Positions 43,638 to 53,427 are shown, counted from the stretch's first letter. The stretch is 64,000 bases of DNA from Variovorax sp. N23 (GCF_025486315.1 NZ_JAOOPY010000004.1:122295-186294); one strand, 5' to 3'. The notes: generated by a model from the sequence alone, not told the origin. Translations and numbers: made by a program.

Positions 43638-45293
43638 GTGAATCAGCAGGGGCTCGACAGGGAAACAATTCAGACCGACGTGCTGGTCTTGGGCGGTGGG
43701 ATTGCGGGCTTCCGCGCTGCTATAGCCGCGCGTGAGACCGGGGCGGAAGTGGTACTGGCCCACAAAGGGCATGGGGCTTCGCCCTATGTGATCGGCTTCA
43801 ACTCTCCCATCGGCTCGGCCGATGAGCGAGACGGACCAGATGTATTCGCCGAGGACATGGTGCGTGGAGGATACGGATTGAATGAGAGGCCCTTGGTCCG
43901 CATCCTTGCCGAGGAATCCATCGACGCCTTCCGCGAACTCAGCGTGTTGGGTGTGCCCTTCGCACAATCAGGCGGTCGGATCGCTCAGCGACATCTTTCT
44001 GGGAATACCTATCCACGCTCGTTATACATCGCTGAAGGTACGGGCAGCGCCCTGATGAAGGCGCTCAAGAAGCGCGCGCGCGAGCTTGGCGTGTCGATCT
44101 TCGGAGGGCTCAGAGCCATCGACCTTCTGCGCGACAACGATGCGGTTGCCGGCGCGCTCCTGTGGAAGCCGCATACCGCGACACTGACCTCCATCCGTGC
44201 CGGTGCGACCGTGCTAGCCATGGGCGGCATTGGCCGCTTGTTCGCGGACAGTACCTATCCGGCTGACGTGGCCGCGGATGCACTGGGCTTTGCGCTCGAC
44301 GCAGGGGCCGCGCTGATCGACATGGAGTTCGTGCAGTTTGAGCCTGTGGTGACGATTTGGCCGGAGCAGTGCCGAGGAATGGAGATGCCCACAGCGATGC
44401 TGGGTGACGGTGCTCAACTGCGCAATGCCATTGGCGAACGCTTCATGCTGCGTGTCAACCCGCCGCACGGGGAGAAGCACATTGAAAAGGCCAAGATGGC
44501 GCTGCACATCCAGCGGGAAATCGACGAAGGGCGTGGATTGTTCCCCGGGGGCGTGATCTTCGATACTACGACAGTGCCGAGGGAAAAGTTGGAGAGCTAC
44601 ATCTCGCATTGCAGCAGATTACGCGGTGCGGGTCTCGAACCTACGACGCGATCTCCCATCGTGGCGCCAGGTGCTCACAGCGTCATGGGCGGAGTTGCGA
44701 TCGACGAGCGCGGTTCCACGGGTGTTCCTGGCCTGTATGCCGGCGGCGAATCTGCTGCCGGTGTTCACGGAGCCAGTCGAATCGCCGGCAATGGATGCTC
44801 TGACACCCTGGTGTTCGGCGCTTTGGCAGGCCGGAGCGCCGCCAGATGCATTCGTCCGTCCTATTGCGGTCGTTGGAGTGGCATGGAGGGCGCGGTGGAG
44901 CAAAAACTGCTCAGTAGCGGGCAATTTCCCATCGACGAAGCGAGGCGCCTGAAGGATGAGATTCGGGACACCGTGGCCAAAGCCGCAGGCATCTGGCGCT
45001 CAGCGGTCTCGCTTGAAGAAGGGTTGGTGGGAATTGGAAAAATACGCCAGGAACTCCTGGATGCGCGAAGCGACTCTCTGCCAAGTGCCGTGGAGCTGAT
45101 GGAAGCGAGACGGATGACGGATGTCGCGGCGACCGTCATCGGCTCTGCGCTTCTACGCACCGAGAGTCGGGGAGCGCACCAGCGAACAGACTTTCCGGCG
45201 ACCGACGAACTGAACTGGCTCGTCCACAACGAATACCGCAAGGAAGCAGATGGGCGCCTTGCATCTAGAACCATTGAAGTAACGAAGGAATAG
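43638..45293 (+). CDS. Fumarate reductase/succinate dehydrogenase-type FAD flavoprotein
   Basis: 551 residues from GTG 43638. FAD-binding GGGIAGFRAAIAARETGAEV (about 19-38), a central HLSGNTYPRSLYIAEGTG region, the AMGGIGRLF loop and C-terminal HSVMGGVAIDERGSTGVPGL and ASRIAGNGCSDTLVFGALAG. The family includes SdhA/FrdA, L-aspartate oxidase and adenylylsulfate reductase; no FeS or membrane-anchor subunit is encoded beside it, so it may be a soluble dehydrogenase or reductase of a dicarboxylate-like acid. Overlap-free operon with the acyl-CoA dehydrogenase gene (3-base gap). Confidence 0.88.
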   Translation: MNQQGLDRETIQTDVLVLGGGIAGFRAAIAARETGAEVVLAHKGHGASPYVIGFNSPIGSADERDGPDVFAEDMVRGGYGLNERPLVRILAEESIDAFRELSVLGVPFAQSGGRIAQRHLSGNTYPRSLYIAEGTGSALMKALKKRARELGVSIFGGLRAIDLLRDNDAVAGALLWKPHTATLTSIRAGATVLAMGGIGRLFADSTYPADVAADALGFALDAGAALIDMEFVQFEPVVTIWPEQCRGMEMPTAMLGDGAQLRNAIGERFMLRVNPPHGEKHIEKAKMALHIQREIDEGRGLFPGGVIFDTTTVPREKLESYISHCSRLRGAGLEPTTRSPIVAPGAHSVMGGVAIDERGSTGVPGLYAGGESAAGVHGASRIAGNGCSDTLVFGALAGRSAARCIRPSYCGRWSGMEGAVEQKLLSSGQFPIDEARRLKDEIRDTVAKAAGIWRSAVSLEEGLVGIGKIRQELLDARSDSLPSAVELMEARRMTDVAATVIGSALLRTESRGAHQRTDFPATDELNWLVHNEYRKEADGRLASRTIEVTKE

Positions 45294-45296
45294 GCG

Positions 45297-46442
45297 ATGG
45301 ATTTCGAACCTAATGAAGAGCAGACCATGGCGTTGGACGGGTGGCGTCGAGCGGTTCTGCGAGATGTCGCCCCCCTTGCGGCTCCTTACATGGATTCGCC
45401 ATTCGATCGTGAAGCTGCCCATGAGCTCATGCGTGCCATGGTGCCGTTCGGGGTCGGTTCGGGTTGGGTGCCGGAAGAGGGCGGTGGTATGGGGCTCGAC
45501 TTTCTGACAAGTGGATTGCTGTTCGAAGAACTGTCGCGCACTTCACCGGACGCAGCGGGTCTGGCATGGGTTGCCGAAGGAGCCGCACTGAAGGTTCACT
45601 CAAACGGCTCGGAAGAGATTAAGGCACGGTATCTTGAAAAGATGGTAGCCGGCGAGGTCATTGGCTGTTCGGCTATCAGTGAACCAGGCATAGGCTCCAA
45701 CGTCCGGGAAATGCGGACCCGCGCCGTCAGGGATGGCAAGTACTACCGCATTACCGGCGAGAAGATGTGGATCTCGAATGCCACCATCGCAGATGTCGTG
45801 TTGGTGGTCGCGAAGACTGACGAAAATGAGTTCTCGATGTTCCTGGTGGACAGGGAGGAACATGGTTTCGAGGCGCAGGAAATCCAGAAACTAGGCATCA
45901 GTGGGTGGCCCATGGCCCAAGTGCAATTCAACGATGTTGTCGTTCCTGAAGGAAATCTGTTGGGGGAGATTGGCTCCGGGCTGCGTGAGACCATGAAAGG
46001 GTTCGATCGCTCGCGCTGTTTTGTTTCGACCCTGGCACTCGGCATTGGCCGGGCGGCCTTGGAGAATGCCATCGAGTACTCGAAGCAGAGAAGCCAGTTT
46101 GGTAAGCCCATCGCAGGTCATCAGCTTGTTCAGGCGATGTTGGCGGAGATGGCATCGGAGTTGGCGGCATCGCAATTGCTCGTGTACCGCGCACTGTCGA
46201 TGATGGCGCAAGGCCGGCGCTGTGAGCTAGAAGCTTCCATCGCCAAAAGCTTTACCACCGAGGCAGTTCAGAGAATTGCATCGAAGGCTATACAGGTGCA
46301 TGGTGCTTTTGGCCTTACGAAAGAGTTTCCGGTTGAACGCCACTTTCGCAACGCACGGATGCTTAGCATTCCAGATGGGACAACGCAAATCAACCAACTG
46401 ATCATTGGAAGAAAACTTACCGGTATTGACGCGTTCTCTTGA
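45297..46442 (+). CDS. Acyl-CoA dehydrogenase family protein
   Basis: 381 residues. Domain order is normal: helical N-terminus (PEEGGGMGLDFLTSGLLFEE), the beta domain with GCSAISEPGIGSNVREMRTR and KMWISNATIADVVLVVAKTD, and the C-terminal helices with RSQFGKPIAGHQLVQAMLAE and IQVHGAFGLTKEFPVERHFR. At the position of the catalytic Glu (usually YEGT) this protein has IPDGTTQINQL, i.e. Asp, which suggests altered chemistry or reduced activity. FAD-dependent oxidation of an acyl-CoA, presumably made by the CoA-transferase at 40163. Confidence 0.92.
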   Translation: MDFEPNEEQTMALDGWRRAVLRDVAPLAAPYMDSPFDREAAHELMRAMVPFGVGSGWVPEEGGGMGLDFLTSGLLFEELSRTSPDAAGLAWVAEGAALKVHSNGSEEIKARYLEKMVAGEVIGCSAISEPGIGSNVREMRTRAVRDGKYYRITGEKMWISNATIADVVLVVAKTDENEFSMFLVDREEHGFEAQEIQKLGISGWPMAQVQFNDVVVPEGNLLGEIGSGLRETMKGFDRSRCFVSTLALGIGRAALENAIEYSKQRSQFGKPIAGHQLVQAMLAEMASELAASQLLVYRALSMMAQGRRCELEASIAKSFTTEAVQRIASKAIQVHGAFGLTKEFPVERHFRNARMLSIPDGTTQINQLIIGRKLTGIDAFS

Positions 46443-46681
46443 TGACATTGTGACTATGTCGTCGACACATTTGGTGAGTCACGACTGGACAAGAAGGTGG
46501 ACATATGCGTGGCCTATGCGCACGAGATGCTCTGGGACTTCATCGCCAGGGATGAGAGCCCTCGAGTCTGTGCGCTGCCGCGGAGGCTATACGACTGACG
46601 AGCGTCAAATCGATATTGATGATCATAGGTATCTCGAAGCGTGGATCTCTCAGACAAATTCTCGTGCGCTATAGACGCAGA

Positions 46682-47662
46682 TTACTGCGCCTTAATATTG
46701 GCGCGATTTATTACCTGCTTCCAGCGCTCGATCTCGCTGACGATACGGAGCTGAAATTCTTCTGGCGTACTAGTCTGTGGGTTCACACCTGCGCGAAGAA
46801 GACTTGCCTTGACTTCGTTCCTCCCCAGCCCGTGTCTGAGTGCCACGTTGACAGCATTTATCAGAGCCGCCGGCGTTCGCGCAGGGAAGGCGAGTCCGTA
46901 CCAGACCTCTACGACGAAGCCAGGATAGCCCGACTCCTCCATCGTGGGTACGTCGGGGTAAGCGGGCAACCGACTGGGTGAAGTGACGGCTAGCGGACGC
47001 AACTTGCCGGAAGTCACGAATGCTTCTGAGCTGATCGGCTGATCGAACATCATGTCGATCCGACCACCTGCCAAGTCGAGCAACGCCGGGCCATTGCCGC
47101 GATACGGCACCTGCACAATGCTCAATCCCTTGGAGGTGTTGAGCCACTCGGAGGTGAGGTGGGAGATTCCACCCGTCGCACCTTGACCGTAGGAGTATTT
47201 GCTCGGATTTGCCTTGGCCAGCCTTTCCACATCCTGTAGGTCTTTGAACGCACTGCCCGCAGACGTGAGCAGCCAGTTCGGTGAGGTGCCGATCAAGGAG
47301 ACCGCTGCGAAGTCCTTCGTGAGGTCGTACTTTCGATTGGGAAACAGGCTCTCCGCCCCCGTGAGGCCTGGTACGACCAAAAGCATCGTGTGGCCGTCAT
47401 TCGGACTCAGCGCCACTTGAGCGGCAGCGATCGTGGCGCCCGCACCGGGCTTGTTATCCACAATGACAGGCTTGCCAAGCTCATCGCCCAATGCCTTTGC
47501 CACTACGCGGGTGACTATGTCTGTAGGGCCGCCGGCCGCAAAGCCTACGACGATGGTGATCGGCTTCTGTGACCAGGTTTGCGCTGTTGTGCCGGTGGCA
47601 AGCAACGCGCACGCCACAGCCATTGAACACAGCAACCCCTTCTTGAAGCGACCGATGATCAT
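46682..47662 (-). CDS. Bug/TctC-family periplasmic receptor
   Basis: 326 residues from ATG 47662 with AAGGAGA at good distance. Signal peptide ends ATGTTAQTW. Core motifs: KPITIVVGFAAGGPTDIVTR, DNKPGAGATIAAAQVALSPN, YSYGQGATGGISHLTSEWLN, VQVPYRGNGPALLDLAGGRI, VPTMEESGYPGFVVEVWYGL. Solitary receptor without TctA/TctB, as is common in Bordetella-type genomes. It is convergent with the acyl-CoA dehydrogenase and divergent from the DUF4286-like gene. Confidence 0.92.
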   Translation of the reverse strand: MIIGRFKKGLLCSMAVACALLATGTTAQTWSQKPITIVVGFAAGGPTDIVTRVVAKALGDELGKPVIVDNKPGAGATIAAAQVALSPNDGHTMLLVVPGLTGAESLFPNRKYDLTKDFAAVSLIGTSPNWLLTSAGSAFKDLQDVERLAKANPSKYSYGQGATGGISHLTSEWLNTSKGLSIVQVPYRGNGPALLDLAGGRIDMMFDQPISSEAFVTSGKLRPLAVTSPSRLPAYPDVPTMEESGYPGFVVEVWYGLAFPARTPAALINAVNVALRHGLGRNEVKASLLRAGVNPQTSTPEEFQLRIVSEIERWKQVINRANIKAQ

Positions 47663-47901
47663 GGATTTTGTCTCCTTATATTGAATGCACGCCGGGTGCA
47701 TGGTATTGAGGACGCAGAGTCCGACAAAACTAGTTCACGACAGGCCGTGCATAAGCAGGAATTATCGAGTTGCGGGGTTCCCGCCCCCGGTTGTGGTCAC
47801 TGGCGCTTTTAACGATCCCGCTTATCCATGCATAAGAAAAACGCGTTGGCGAAAGCCCACGCGTGTTGCAAAAATGCAGAGCCTCAAATATTCAGCCTGT
47901 C

Positions 47902-48642
47902 ATGAACCCAAACACGCCAAAAAACGAGTCGGCCGCATTGCTGTGCCTGTGGAACGACATCGCGGCCCACAGAATCGACGAATACAACCAATGGCACACA
48001 CTGGAGCATGTTCCCGAGCGGGTGTGGGTACCCGGCTATGTGTCCGGCACGCGCTACGTGGCGGCGACCGATGCCCAGGTTCGCTACTTCACCCTGTATG
48101 AAATGACGAACCTCGCCTGCCTGCAAAGCCCCGAGTACCATGACCTCGTCGACAACCCCACCCCATGGAGTGCGCTGATGCGGCCTTCGTTCTCCAACTT
48201 CCTGCGCAAGACCGGGCCGGTGGCCGTGCAGGCCGGCAGCGTGCTGGGCTGCGCGGCTTCGCTCGTGCGCTGGGTCTGGCTGCAGGACGCCGCACCCAGC
48301 CAAGGGGAGCTTCAAGGCATGGCGGACCATCTGCTGCGGGCGGGCACGGCGCTGGGTTTGACGCGCGTGCGCATCCAGCGCGTGGAGAACGTGGGTCCAC
48401 AAGCCCTGGGCAACGTCGATCATGCGCCGACCGGTGCCGAATACATCGGCATCGTCGAAAGCTTCGAGGCCGACCGCTTCGAGTCCTTGTCGCAGCTCGT
48501 GGAATCGGTGGACGCGTCGCATTGGCGCGTCCCGCCCCTGTGGCGAGAGGCCGGTGGTTACCGGCTCGTATCGCACGTGCTGCACGCTGACGTGAAGGCT
48601 CGCGCCCGACCGGCTTCCCGCCTGGACCTGATGCCGCGCTGA
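47902..48642 (+). CDS. Putative dimeric alpha-beta barrel protein (DUF4286-like)
   Basis: 246 residues from ATG 47902. The N-terminal half resembles ferredoxin-like, dimeric alpha-beta barrel proteins: EYNQWHTLEHVPERVWVPGY, SGTRYVAATDAQVRYFTLYE, then SPEYHDL and NPTPWSALMRPSFSNFLRKT. The second half (about 115-246) looks like a second copy of the fold. Related small proteins bind or transform aromatic substrates, but no activity is certain. Family assignment is tentative. Located in the Rieske oxygenase cluster, convergent with the SDR gene. Confidence 0.6.
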   Translation: MNPNTPKNESAALLCLWNDIAAHRIDEYNQWHTLEHVPERVWVPGYVSGTRYVAATDAQVRYFTLYEMTNLACLQSPEYHDLVDNPTPWSALMRPSFSNFLRKTGPVAVQAGSVLGCAASLVRWVWLQDAAPSQGELQGMADHLLRAGTALGLTRVRIQRVENVGPQALGNVDHAPTGAEYIGIVESFEADRFESLSQLVESVDASHWRVPPLWREAGGYRLVSHVLHADVKARARPASRLDLMPR

Positions 48643-48682
48643 TCTTCAGCGCGGCGCGGGTGGCAGGCCTCTCGTGCCTGCG

Positions 48683-49504
48683 TCAGCCTGGCAGGTGAGC
48701 CCGCACGAACGGGCTCTCAAAAGGGCTCTTGGGGATATGCAGACCGCCGTCGACGTAAAGCGTCTGTCCGGTTGAGAAGGGCAGGCCGCCGCTGGCCAGT
48801 GTCGCCACGGTGCGGCCCACGTCCTCGCCATAGCCCCAGCGCCGGATCGGCGTCAGGCCGCCCGCCACGATGGGCTCGTACACCTCGTGCATCGACCTGT
48901 TCATGTCGGTCTTGATCAGGCCAGGCTGCACCTCGAAACAGGCGATCCCGTGCGGCGCAAGCTGCAATGCCATGACCTTGTTCATCATGGACAGCCCCGA
49001 CTTGGAGATGCAGTACTCGGCACCGCGCGTCTTGGCGTGCAGCGCGTTGGACGACGACACCGTGATGATGGAGCAGAACGCGTCATCGGGCAGCGCCTGC
49101 GCAATCAGCGCGTGCGCGAACGCCTGCGTCAGGAAGAACGTCCCGCGCAGGTTGACATTGATCAGCCTGTCAAAGCTCTCCACCGTCGCGTGGAGGATGT
49201 CGGCGTTACGGTCCTGCACCTGCACACCGGCATTGTTGACCAGCGCGTCGATGCGCCCGAATGCAGTCATGGCCTGCCTGCACGTGTCCGCAGCGAGGCC
49301 GACGTCGGCCATGTCGGCCTGCACGAAGGCATGCCGCACGTTCCGGTTGTCCAACGCCGCAAGGGTCTGATGGGTGGCTTCGTCGTCCACCAGATCGACG
49401 ACGACGATGTCCCAGCCTCCGTCTGCGAGGGCGAGCGCGATGCTGCGGCCGATACCGCGGCGTCCTCCGGTGACGACGGCAACGCGGTTGGTGTGGGATG
49501 TCAT
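48683..49504 (-). CDS. Short-chain dehydrogenase/reductase (SDR)
   Basis: 273 residues. Classical SDR: cofactor motif TGGRRGIGRSIALALADGGW (about 10-29), an Asp after the second beta strand (VVVDLVDDE) favouring NAD, NNAGVQ, the catalytic Ser in ITVSSSNALHAKTRG and the YxxxK motif YCISK, and PGLIKTDMN. C-terminal YVDGGLHIPKS. It interconverts an alcohol and a ketone in this cluster; the substrate is unknown. It follows the MmgE/PrpD gene by 37 bases, in one operon. Confidence 0.94.
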   Translation of the reverse strand: MTSHTNRVAVVTGGRRGIGRSIALALADGGWDIVVVDLVDDEATHQTLAALDNRNVRHAFVQADMADVGLAADTCRQAMTAFGRIDALVNNAGVQVQDRNADILHATVESFDRLINVNLRGTFFLTQAFAHALIAQALPDDAFCSIITVSSSNALHAKTRGAEYCISKSGLSMMNKVMALQLAPHGIACFEVQPGLIKTDMNRSMHEVYEPIVAGGLTPIRRWGYGEDVGRTVATLASGGLPFSTGQTLYVDGGLHIPKSPFESPFVRAHLPG

Positions 49505-49541
49505 AGGCCAAGATTCCTCATGTGATGAAAAGAAAATCGCG

Positions 49542-50951
49542 TCAATCGACCACCGAGCGCTGAAGCAGCTCGAACAATCTTGTGAGGTGTGGGTCGGCCA
49601 GCAGGCCGCGCCGGAACAGCGCAAGCCAGTCGTTTGCCAGCGCATCACTGCAGGCCTTACGCATGATGGGCATGAACTTGCCCGCAAGCGCGTCGAGGTC
49701 TGGCGGGTTGTCGGGGCCCCAGGGCGGAACGTTCTGCGAACGAAGCCTGCGGCCATCGCGCAATGCCAGCTCGACGATGGTGGCATAGCGGCCCGGAAAC
49801 TGCGCTTCCAGCTGCGCGTCCACGCCGAACTCCACTCGCTGCGATACCTCGGCGATGACGGGATCGCCCAGGGCCGCCTGGTCAAACTCGGCCTGCCCAA
49901 GCGCTCCGCGCACGGCCGCCGCAGCCACGCAATACGACAGGCTGTATTTGCCCTGGATCGGTAAGGTGCACGGTTCTCCGGTTGCATACATTGCCAGAAA
50001 GGCAGCTCCGAGCACGCGAATGTCGGCCACGTCGAAGGGGCTGAGACCATTGCTGGCCATGAGGTCCAGCACCCCCTGCACTGGCGCCTGCAGCCAGCGG
50101 CAGCATGGGTAGGCCTTGAAATACGTTTCCGAGATCGCCCAGTTCCGACCCAAGCCGCCCAGAGCCAAGGCGGCCAGTTCTTCAGGTTTGCCCTGCCAGC
50201 CAAGCGCGCTCGCCAGGCCGTCGCGCCCTTCGAGCAGGCCGGCAGGCCCCAGGTAGCCTGCCTGCGCCAGCGCCGTGAAGTGGATGCCGCAGTGGTTGGG
50301 CCAGCCCGAATAGAGATTCTTGGTGTCCGCGCCCACGTGTCCCGGAAAGTAGGGAGCAACCGGCAGCAGTGCGGCGTGACCCAATGCACCGGCCAACGTG
50401 TCACGGTCCAGCCGCATGATGCGGCCGGCGCCGGCGATGGCCGCCAGGGCGCCCATGGTGCCCGGAAAGTGAATGCCGCGGTCCAGCAGGCCCTTCGCCA
50501 CAAGCCGACTCACGCGGTTGCCGACCTCATAGGCAGCTACGATGGCCAACACCACCTCGGCGGCGGAGGCGCCGTTGCGTTGCGCCAGCGCCAGAATGGA
50601 GGGAATGCTTGAACTGCCCCAGTGACCGCCGAGCGAATTGCCGTCGTCGAACTCCGCCTCGTAACCGAGCGCGCCATTGGTGGTGGCTGCCTCCGCCACC
50701 GCGACCTTGTGCGGTGTGCCCCAGAGCGTGGCCTCGGGACTGGGATTCATGGTGCGCGAGTATCGCCACAGCGCGCGCGCCCCACGGCCGCCCAGCACCG
50801 ACCAGGTGGAGCCGATCAGGTCCATGACCACGAGGTCGACTCGCTGCACCACGGATACAGGCAGCGCTTCGAGCGTCAGGTCGTTGACGAATCCCGAGAG
50901 CGCGGCAAATATCGCCTGAGGGTGTTGCGCGTGGGAATCGGTATTCGACAT
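49542..50951 (-). CDS. MmgE/PrpD family protein
   Basis: 469 residues, the normal family length. Motifs: VMDLIGSTWSVLGGRGARAL, the conserved acidic/His block GYEAEFDDGNSLGGHWGSSS, AYEVGNRVSRLV, FPGTMGALAAIAGAGRIMRL, and YPCCRWLQAPVQGVLDLM. The family includes 2-methylcitrate dehydratase, iminodisuccinate epimerase and cis-aconitate decarboxylase, so hydration, dehydration or decarboxylation of a carboxylic acid is plausible here. Same operon as the reductase (15-base gap) and SDR genes. Confidence 0.92.
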   Translation of the reverse strand: MSNTDSHAQHPQAIFAALSGFVNDLTLEALPVSVVQRVDLVVMDLIGSTWSVLGGRGARALWRYSRTMNPSPEATLWGTPHKVAVAEAATTNGALGYEAEFDDGNSLGGHWGSSSIPSILALAQRNGASAAEVVLAIVAAYEVGNRVSRLVAKGLLDRGIHFPGTMGALAAIAGAGRIMRLDRDTLAGALGHAALLPVAPYFPGHVGADTKNLYSGWPNHCGIHFTALAQAGYLGPAGLLEGRDGLASALGWQGKPEELAALALGGLGRNWAISETYFKAYPCCRWLQAPVQGVLDLMASNGLSPFDVADIRVLGAAFLAMYATGEPCTLPIQGKYSLSYCVAAAAVRGALGQAEFDQAALGDPVIAEVSQRVEFGVDAQLEAQFPGRYATIVELALRDGRRLRSQNVPPWGPDNPPDLDALAGKFMPIMRKACSDALANDWLALFRRGLLADPHLTRLFELLQRSVVD

Positions 50952-50966
50952 AAAGATGGATCTTGA

Positions 50967-51965
50967 TCAGAGATCGAGCGTCAGACAGGCGGTTTTGGCG
51001 CGCGAGCAGCACGGCAGGAACTGATCGTTGCGCATCTGTTCCTCGGGACTGAGGAAGAGGTCGCGGTGGTCGGGCTCGCCGTCCAGTACGCGCGTTAGAC
51101 AGGTTCCGCAAACGCCCTGCTCACACGAGGTGGGCACATGTACACCAGCAGCCGCCAATGCCTGCACAGCCGATTCTTCGTGGCCCACGGCAACGGTACG
51201 ACCGGACCGTGCCAACTTGATTTCGAAGCTGTCCGCAGCGGCTGCCCCAATGACCGACCCCGCAAAGTGCTCCTGGTGCAGTTGCGCCGCTGCCCAGCCG
51301 GCCTGGCGCGCAGCGGCTAGCACGGCTTCCATGAAACCCGCGGGTCCGCACACGTAGACATGCGAGTTCTCACGCGGAGAGGGCAGCAGGGCGATAGGGT
51401 CGATCCGCGATGCGCGTGGAGTTGCAGAGGCGCCTTTAGACGCCAGCGCCAACCCGCTTAGGTGCAGCCGCAAGCAGTTCGCAAAGCGGGATGCCTCGAT
51501 GCGGCGAAGAAAGGCCGCTGCGTCGCGCGATCGCGCGACATAGTGCAGCTCGAAGCTCGCACCGCTCGTCGAAAGGTGCTCGGCCATGCTCAGGATAGGC
51601 GTGATGCCGATGCCTGCGGCCACCAGCACGCTGTGGTCCGCCTCAGGCGCCAGCGCGAAGAAGTTGCGCGGTGCGCTGAGTTGCAGCGTGTCGCCGACCC
51701 TGAGGGCCTCGTGCATGGCACGCGAGCCGCCGCGCGAGGTGCGGCTCTTGTGCACGCCGAGCACGTAACGATCCCTGTCTGAGGGTGCGTTGCACAGGGA
51801 GTAGGAGCGTGTTTGGCCGCCTGGCAGCCGGACTTCGACGTGAGCCCCGGCGGAAAAGTCGGGCAATGGCCGACCTCCCGCGCCGCGTAGCTCGATGGCG
51901 CAGATGTCCGGCGTTTCGGCGTGCTTGTCGGTGACGATGGCGTACAGGCTTGTAGCGTCGCTCAT
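50967..51965 (-). CDS. PDR/VanB-family oxygenase reductase
   Basis: 332 residues. FMN-binding RSYSLCNAPSDRDRYVLGVH (about 55-74), NAD-binding VLVAAGIGITPILSMAEHL and CGPAGFMEAVL, and a C-terminal plant-type [2Fe-2S] ferredoxin with CEQGVCGTC and the distant Cys in FLPCCSRA. This order (FMN-NAD-FeS) is that of phthalate dioxygenase reductase and VanB. It passes electrons from NADH to the Rieske oxygenase encoded four bases upstream. Confidence 0.95.
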   Translation of the reverse strand: MSDATSLYAIVTDKHAETPDICAIELRGAGGRPLPDFSAGAHVEVRLPGGQTRSYSLCNAPSDRDRYVLGVHKSRTSRGGSRAMHEALRVGDTLQLSAPRNFFALAPEADHSVLVAAGIGITPILSMAEHLSTSGASFELHYVARSRDAAAFLRRIEASRFANCLRLHLSGLALASKGASATPRASRIDPIALLPSPRENSHVYVCGPAGFMEAVLAAARQAGWAAAQLHQEHFAGSVIGAAAADSFEIKLARSGRTVAVGHEESAVQALAAAGVHVPTSCEQGVCGTCLTRVLDGEPDHRDLFLSPEEQMRNDQFLPCCSRAKTACLTLDL

Positions 51966-51969
51966 CGGC

Positions 51970-53331
51970 TCACGCGGGGTGCACGCCGACGTGCTCGCCG
52001 GCAGGGCGACCTTTTGTCTCGCTCGCGTTCACGCTCCGGCCCGGCGCCATTTGGGCAATGCCCTTGAAGTCTCCATAGTCCACGCCCATCGCTTCGGACA
52101 TTGCACGCTTGACCCACTCGGGCTGGCCAGCCTGCAGATAGAAGCTAGTGAGGAAGGCACGCCGCCGCGGATCTGCCATGATCTCGGCGGTGGTAAATCC
52201 CCTGAGTGTGGTGTCGTGATTGGCCATGGGCAACTTCACGCATACGTTCTGGGCCGGATCGCGGATCAGACCCTTGGGGTCCCGGCCTTGCGCCACTTCC
52301 TCGAGGTCGGCCAGAAAGCGGCGTCGGACCATCACGATGCCGCGGTCGCTCGCCCCGAGCCGCTCCTGGGTGCGGTCCATGATTCGGCCTTGCCCGACCC
52401 AGGCGATGAAATCCTGGTTCAGTACGTGGCTCGTGATCCATTCGCCCTCGTCGTCTTTCAACGGGCCGTACCAGGTCGGAATGGACTTCTGCACATAGGG
52501 CTCGCGGTCTTTGGGTACATGCGTGAGGCGCCAGGCGATGCTGAGCGTGTTCTCGTCGTCGATGGGCACGCGGAACTCGAAGTGGTCACCCAGGAAGAAG
52601 CCGATGGGCCAAAGCGCCACGCGCCCGATGGTCCAGAAGGGGTGAGACTCGTCGCTGTTTTCGCGCACACGCTTGTAGACGAAGCCGTGCTCGAACTCAC
52701 TGAAATCCAGCTTGGTGTGTTTTGGGCCGGCGTTGGCTGTTTCGCCTTCGCGCAGCCGCTTGTCCCAGTATTCGTGATTCCACTCGAAGTGCACAGGGTC
52801 GATCGAGTTTTCCTGGCACTGCAGCCAATTGCACGGGACTTCTGAAACGATGATCTGGGTGAAGACATTCGGGCGCGAGAACGGCTCCCAATCAGGCAGG
52901 CAGGGCGCGGGCAACGGACCCATGTAAGCCCACACCATCCCGCCGCGGATTCCCACCGGATAGCCGGCGATCTTGATGCTCGCCTTGATGTTTCGCTCGG
53001 GTGCGGAAGTGTCTTCGAACGGCTGCTCAATGCACTGGCCCGTGCCGTCGTAAGTCCAACCGTGGTAGTTGCAGCGAAGGCCGCATTTTTCGACAATGCC
53101 ATGCGCCAGGTCAGCACGGCGATGCGCACATTGCCGCGCCACAAGACCGAAGTTGCCGCTCAAGTCGCGATACAGCACCAGGTCTTCGCCGAACAACCGA
53201 ACCGGCTTGGTGGCACGTTGGTCGAATTCGCTCACGCCTGCAATCGGCATCCAGTAGCGACGAAGATAGTCCCCCATCTTCGTGCCAGGGCCGACGCGTG
53301 TGAGGAGGTCGTTTTGTTCTTGGGTCAGCAT
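51970..53331 (-). CDS. Rieske non-haem iron oxygenase, alpha subunit (VanA/phthalate-type)
   Basis: 453 residues. Rieske domain near the N-terminus with CAHRRADL and CNYHGWTYDG (about 69-98), and the catalytic domain with the mononuclear iron site NSIDPVHFEWNH (Asn, Asp, two His; about 178-190). DYLRRYWMPIAGVSEF at the start is typical of the phthalate 4,5-dioxygenase/vanillate demethylase/carbazole group that works with a two-component system and no beta subunit. With the adjacent VanB-type reductase it would hydroxylate or O-demethylate a cyclic acid. First gene of an operon that includes reductase, MmgE/PrpD and SDR. Confidence 0.93.
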   Translation of the reverse strand: MLTQEQNDLLTRVGPGTKMGDYLRRYWMPIAGVSEFDQRATKPVRLFGEDLVLYRDLSGNFGLVARQCAHRRADLAHGIVEKCGLRCNYHGWTYDGTGQCIEQPFEDTSAPERNIKASIKIAGYPVGIRGGMVWAYMGPLPAPCLPDWEPFSRPNVFTQIIVSEVPCNWLQCQENSIDPVHFEWNHEYWDKRLREGETANAGPKHTKLDFSEFEHGFVYKRVRENSDESHPFWTIGRVALWPIGFFLGDHFEFRVPIDDENTLSIAWRLTHVPKDREPYVQKSIPTWYGPLKDDEGEWITSHVLNQDFIAWVGQGRIMDRTQERLGASDRGIVMVRRRFLADLEEVAQGRDPKGLIRDPAQNVCVKLPMANHDTTLRGFTTAEIMADPRRRAFLTSFYLQAGQPEWVKRAMSEAMGVDYGDFKGIAQMAPGRSVNASETKGRPAGEHVGVHPA

Positions 53332-53427
53332 GTGTGGAATCCTTCAGTAGGCTGCAGTACGGCCAAGTTTAGGAACCGGACCATGCCCCGACCAACGAAG
53401 AATTCGATGTCTTCGAATAAGCCCGCG

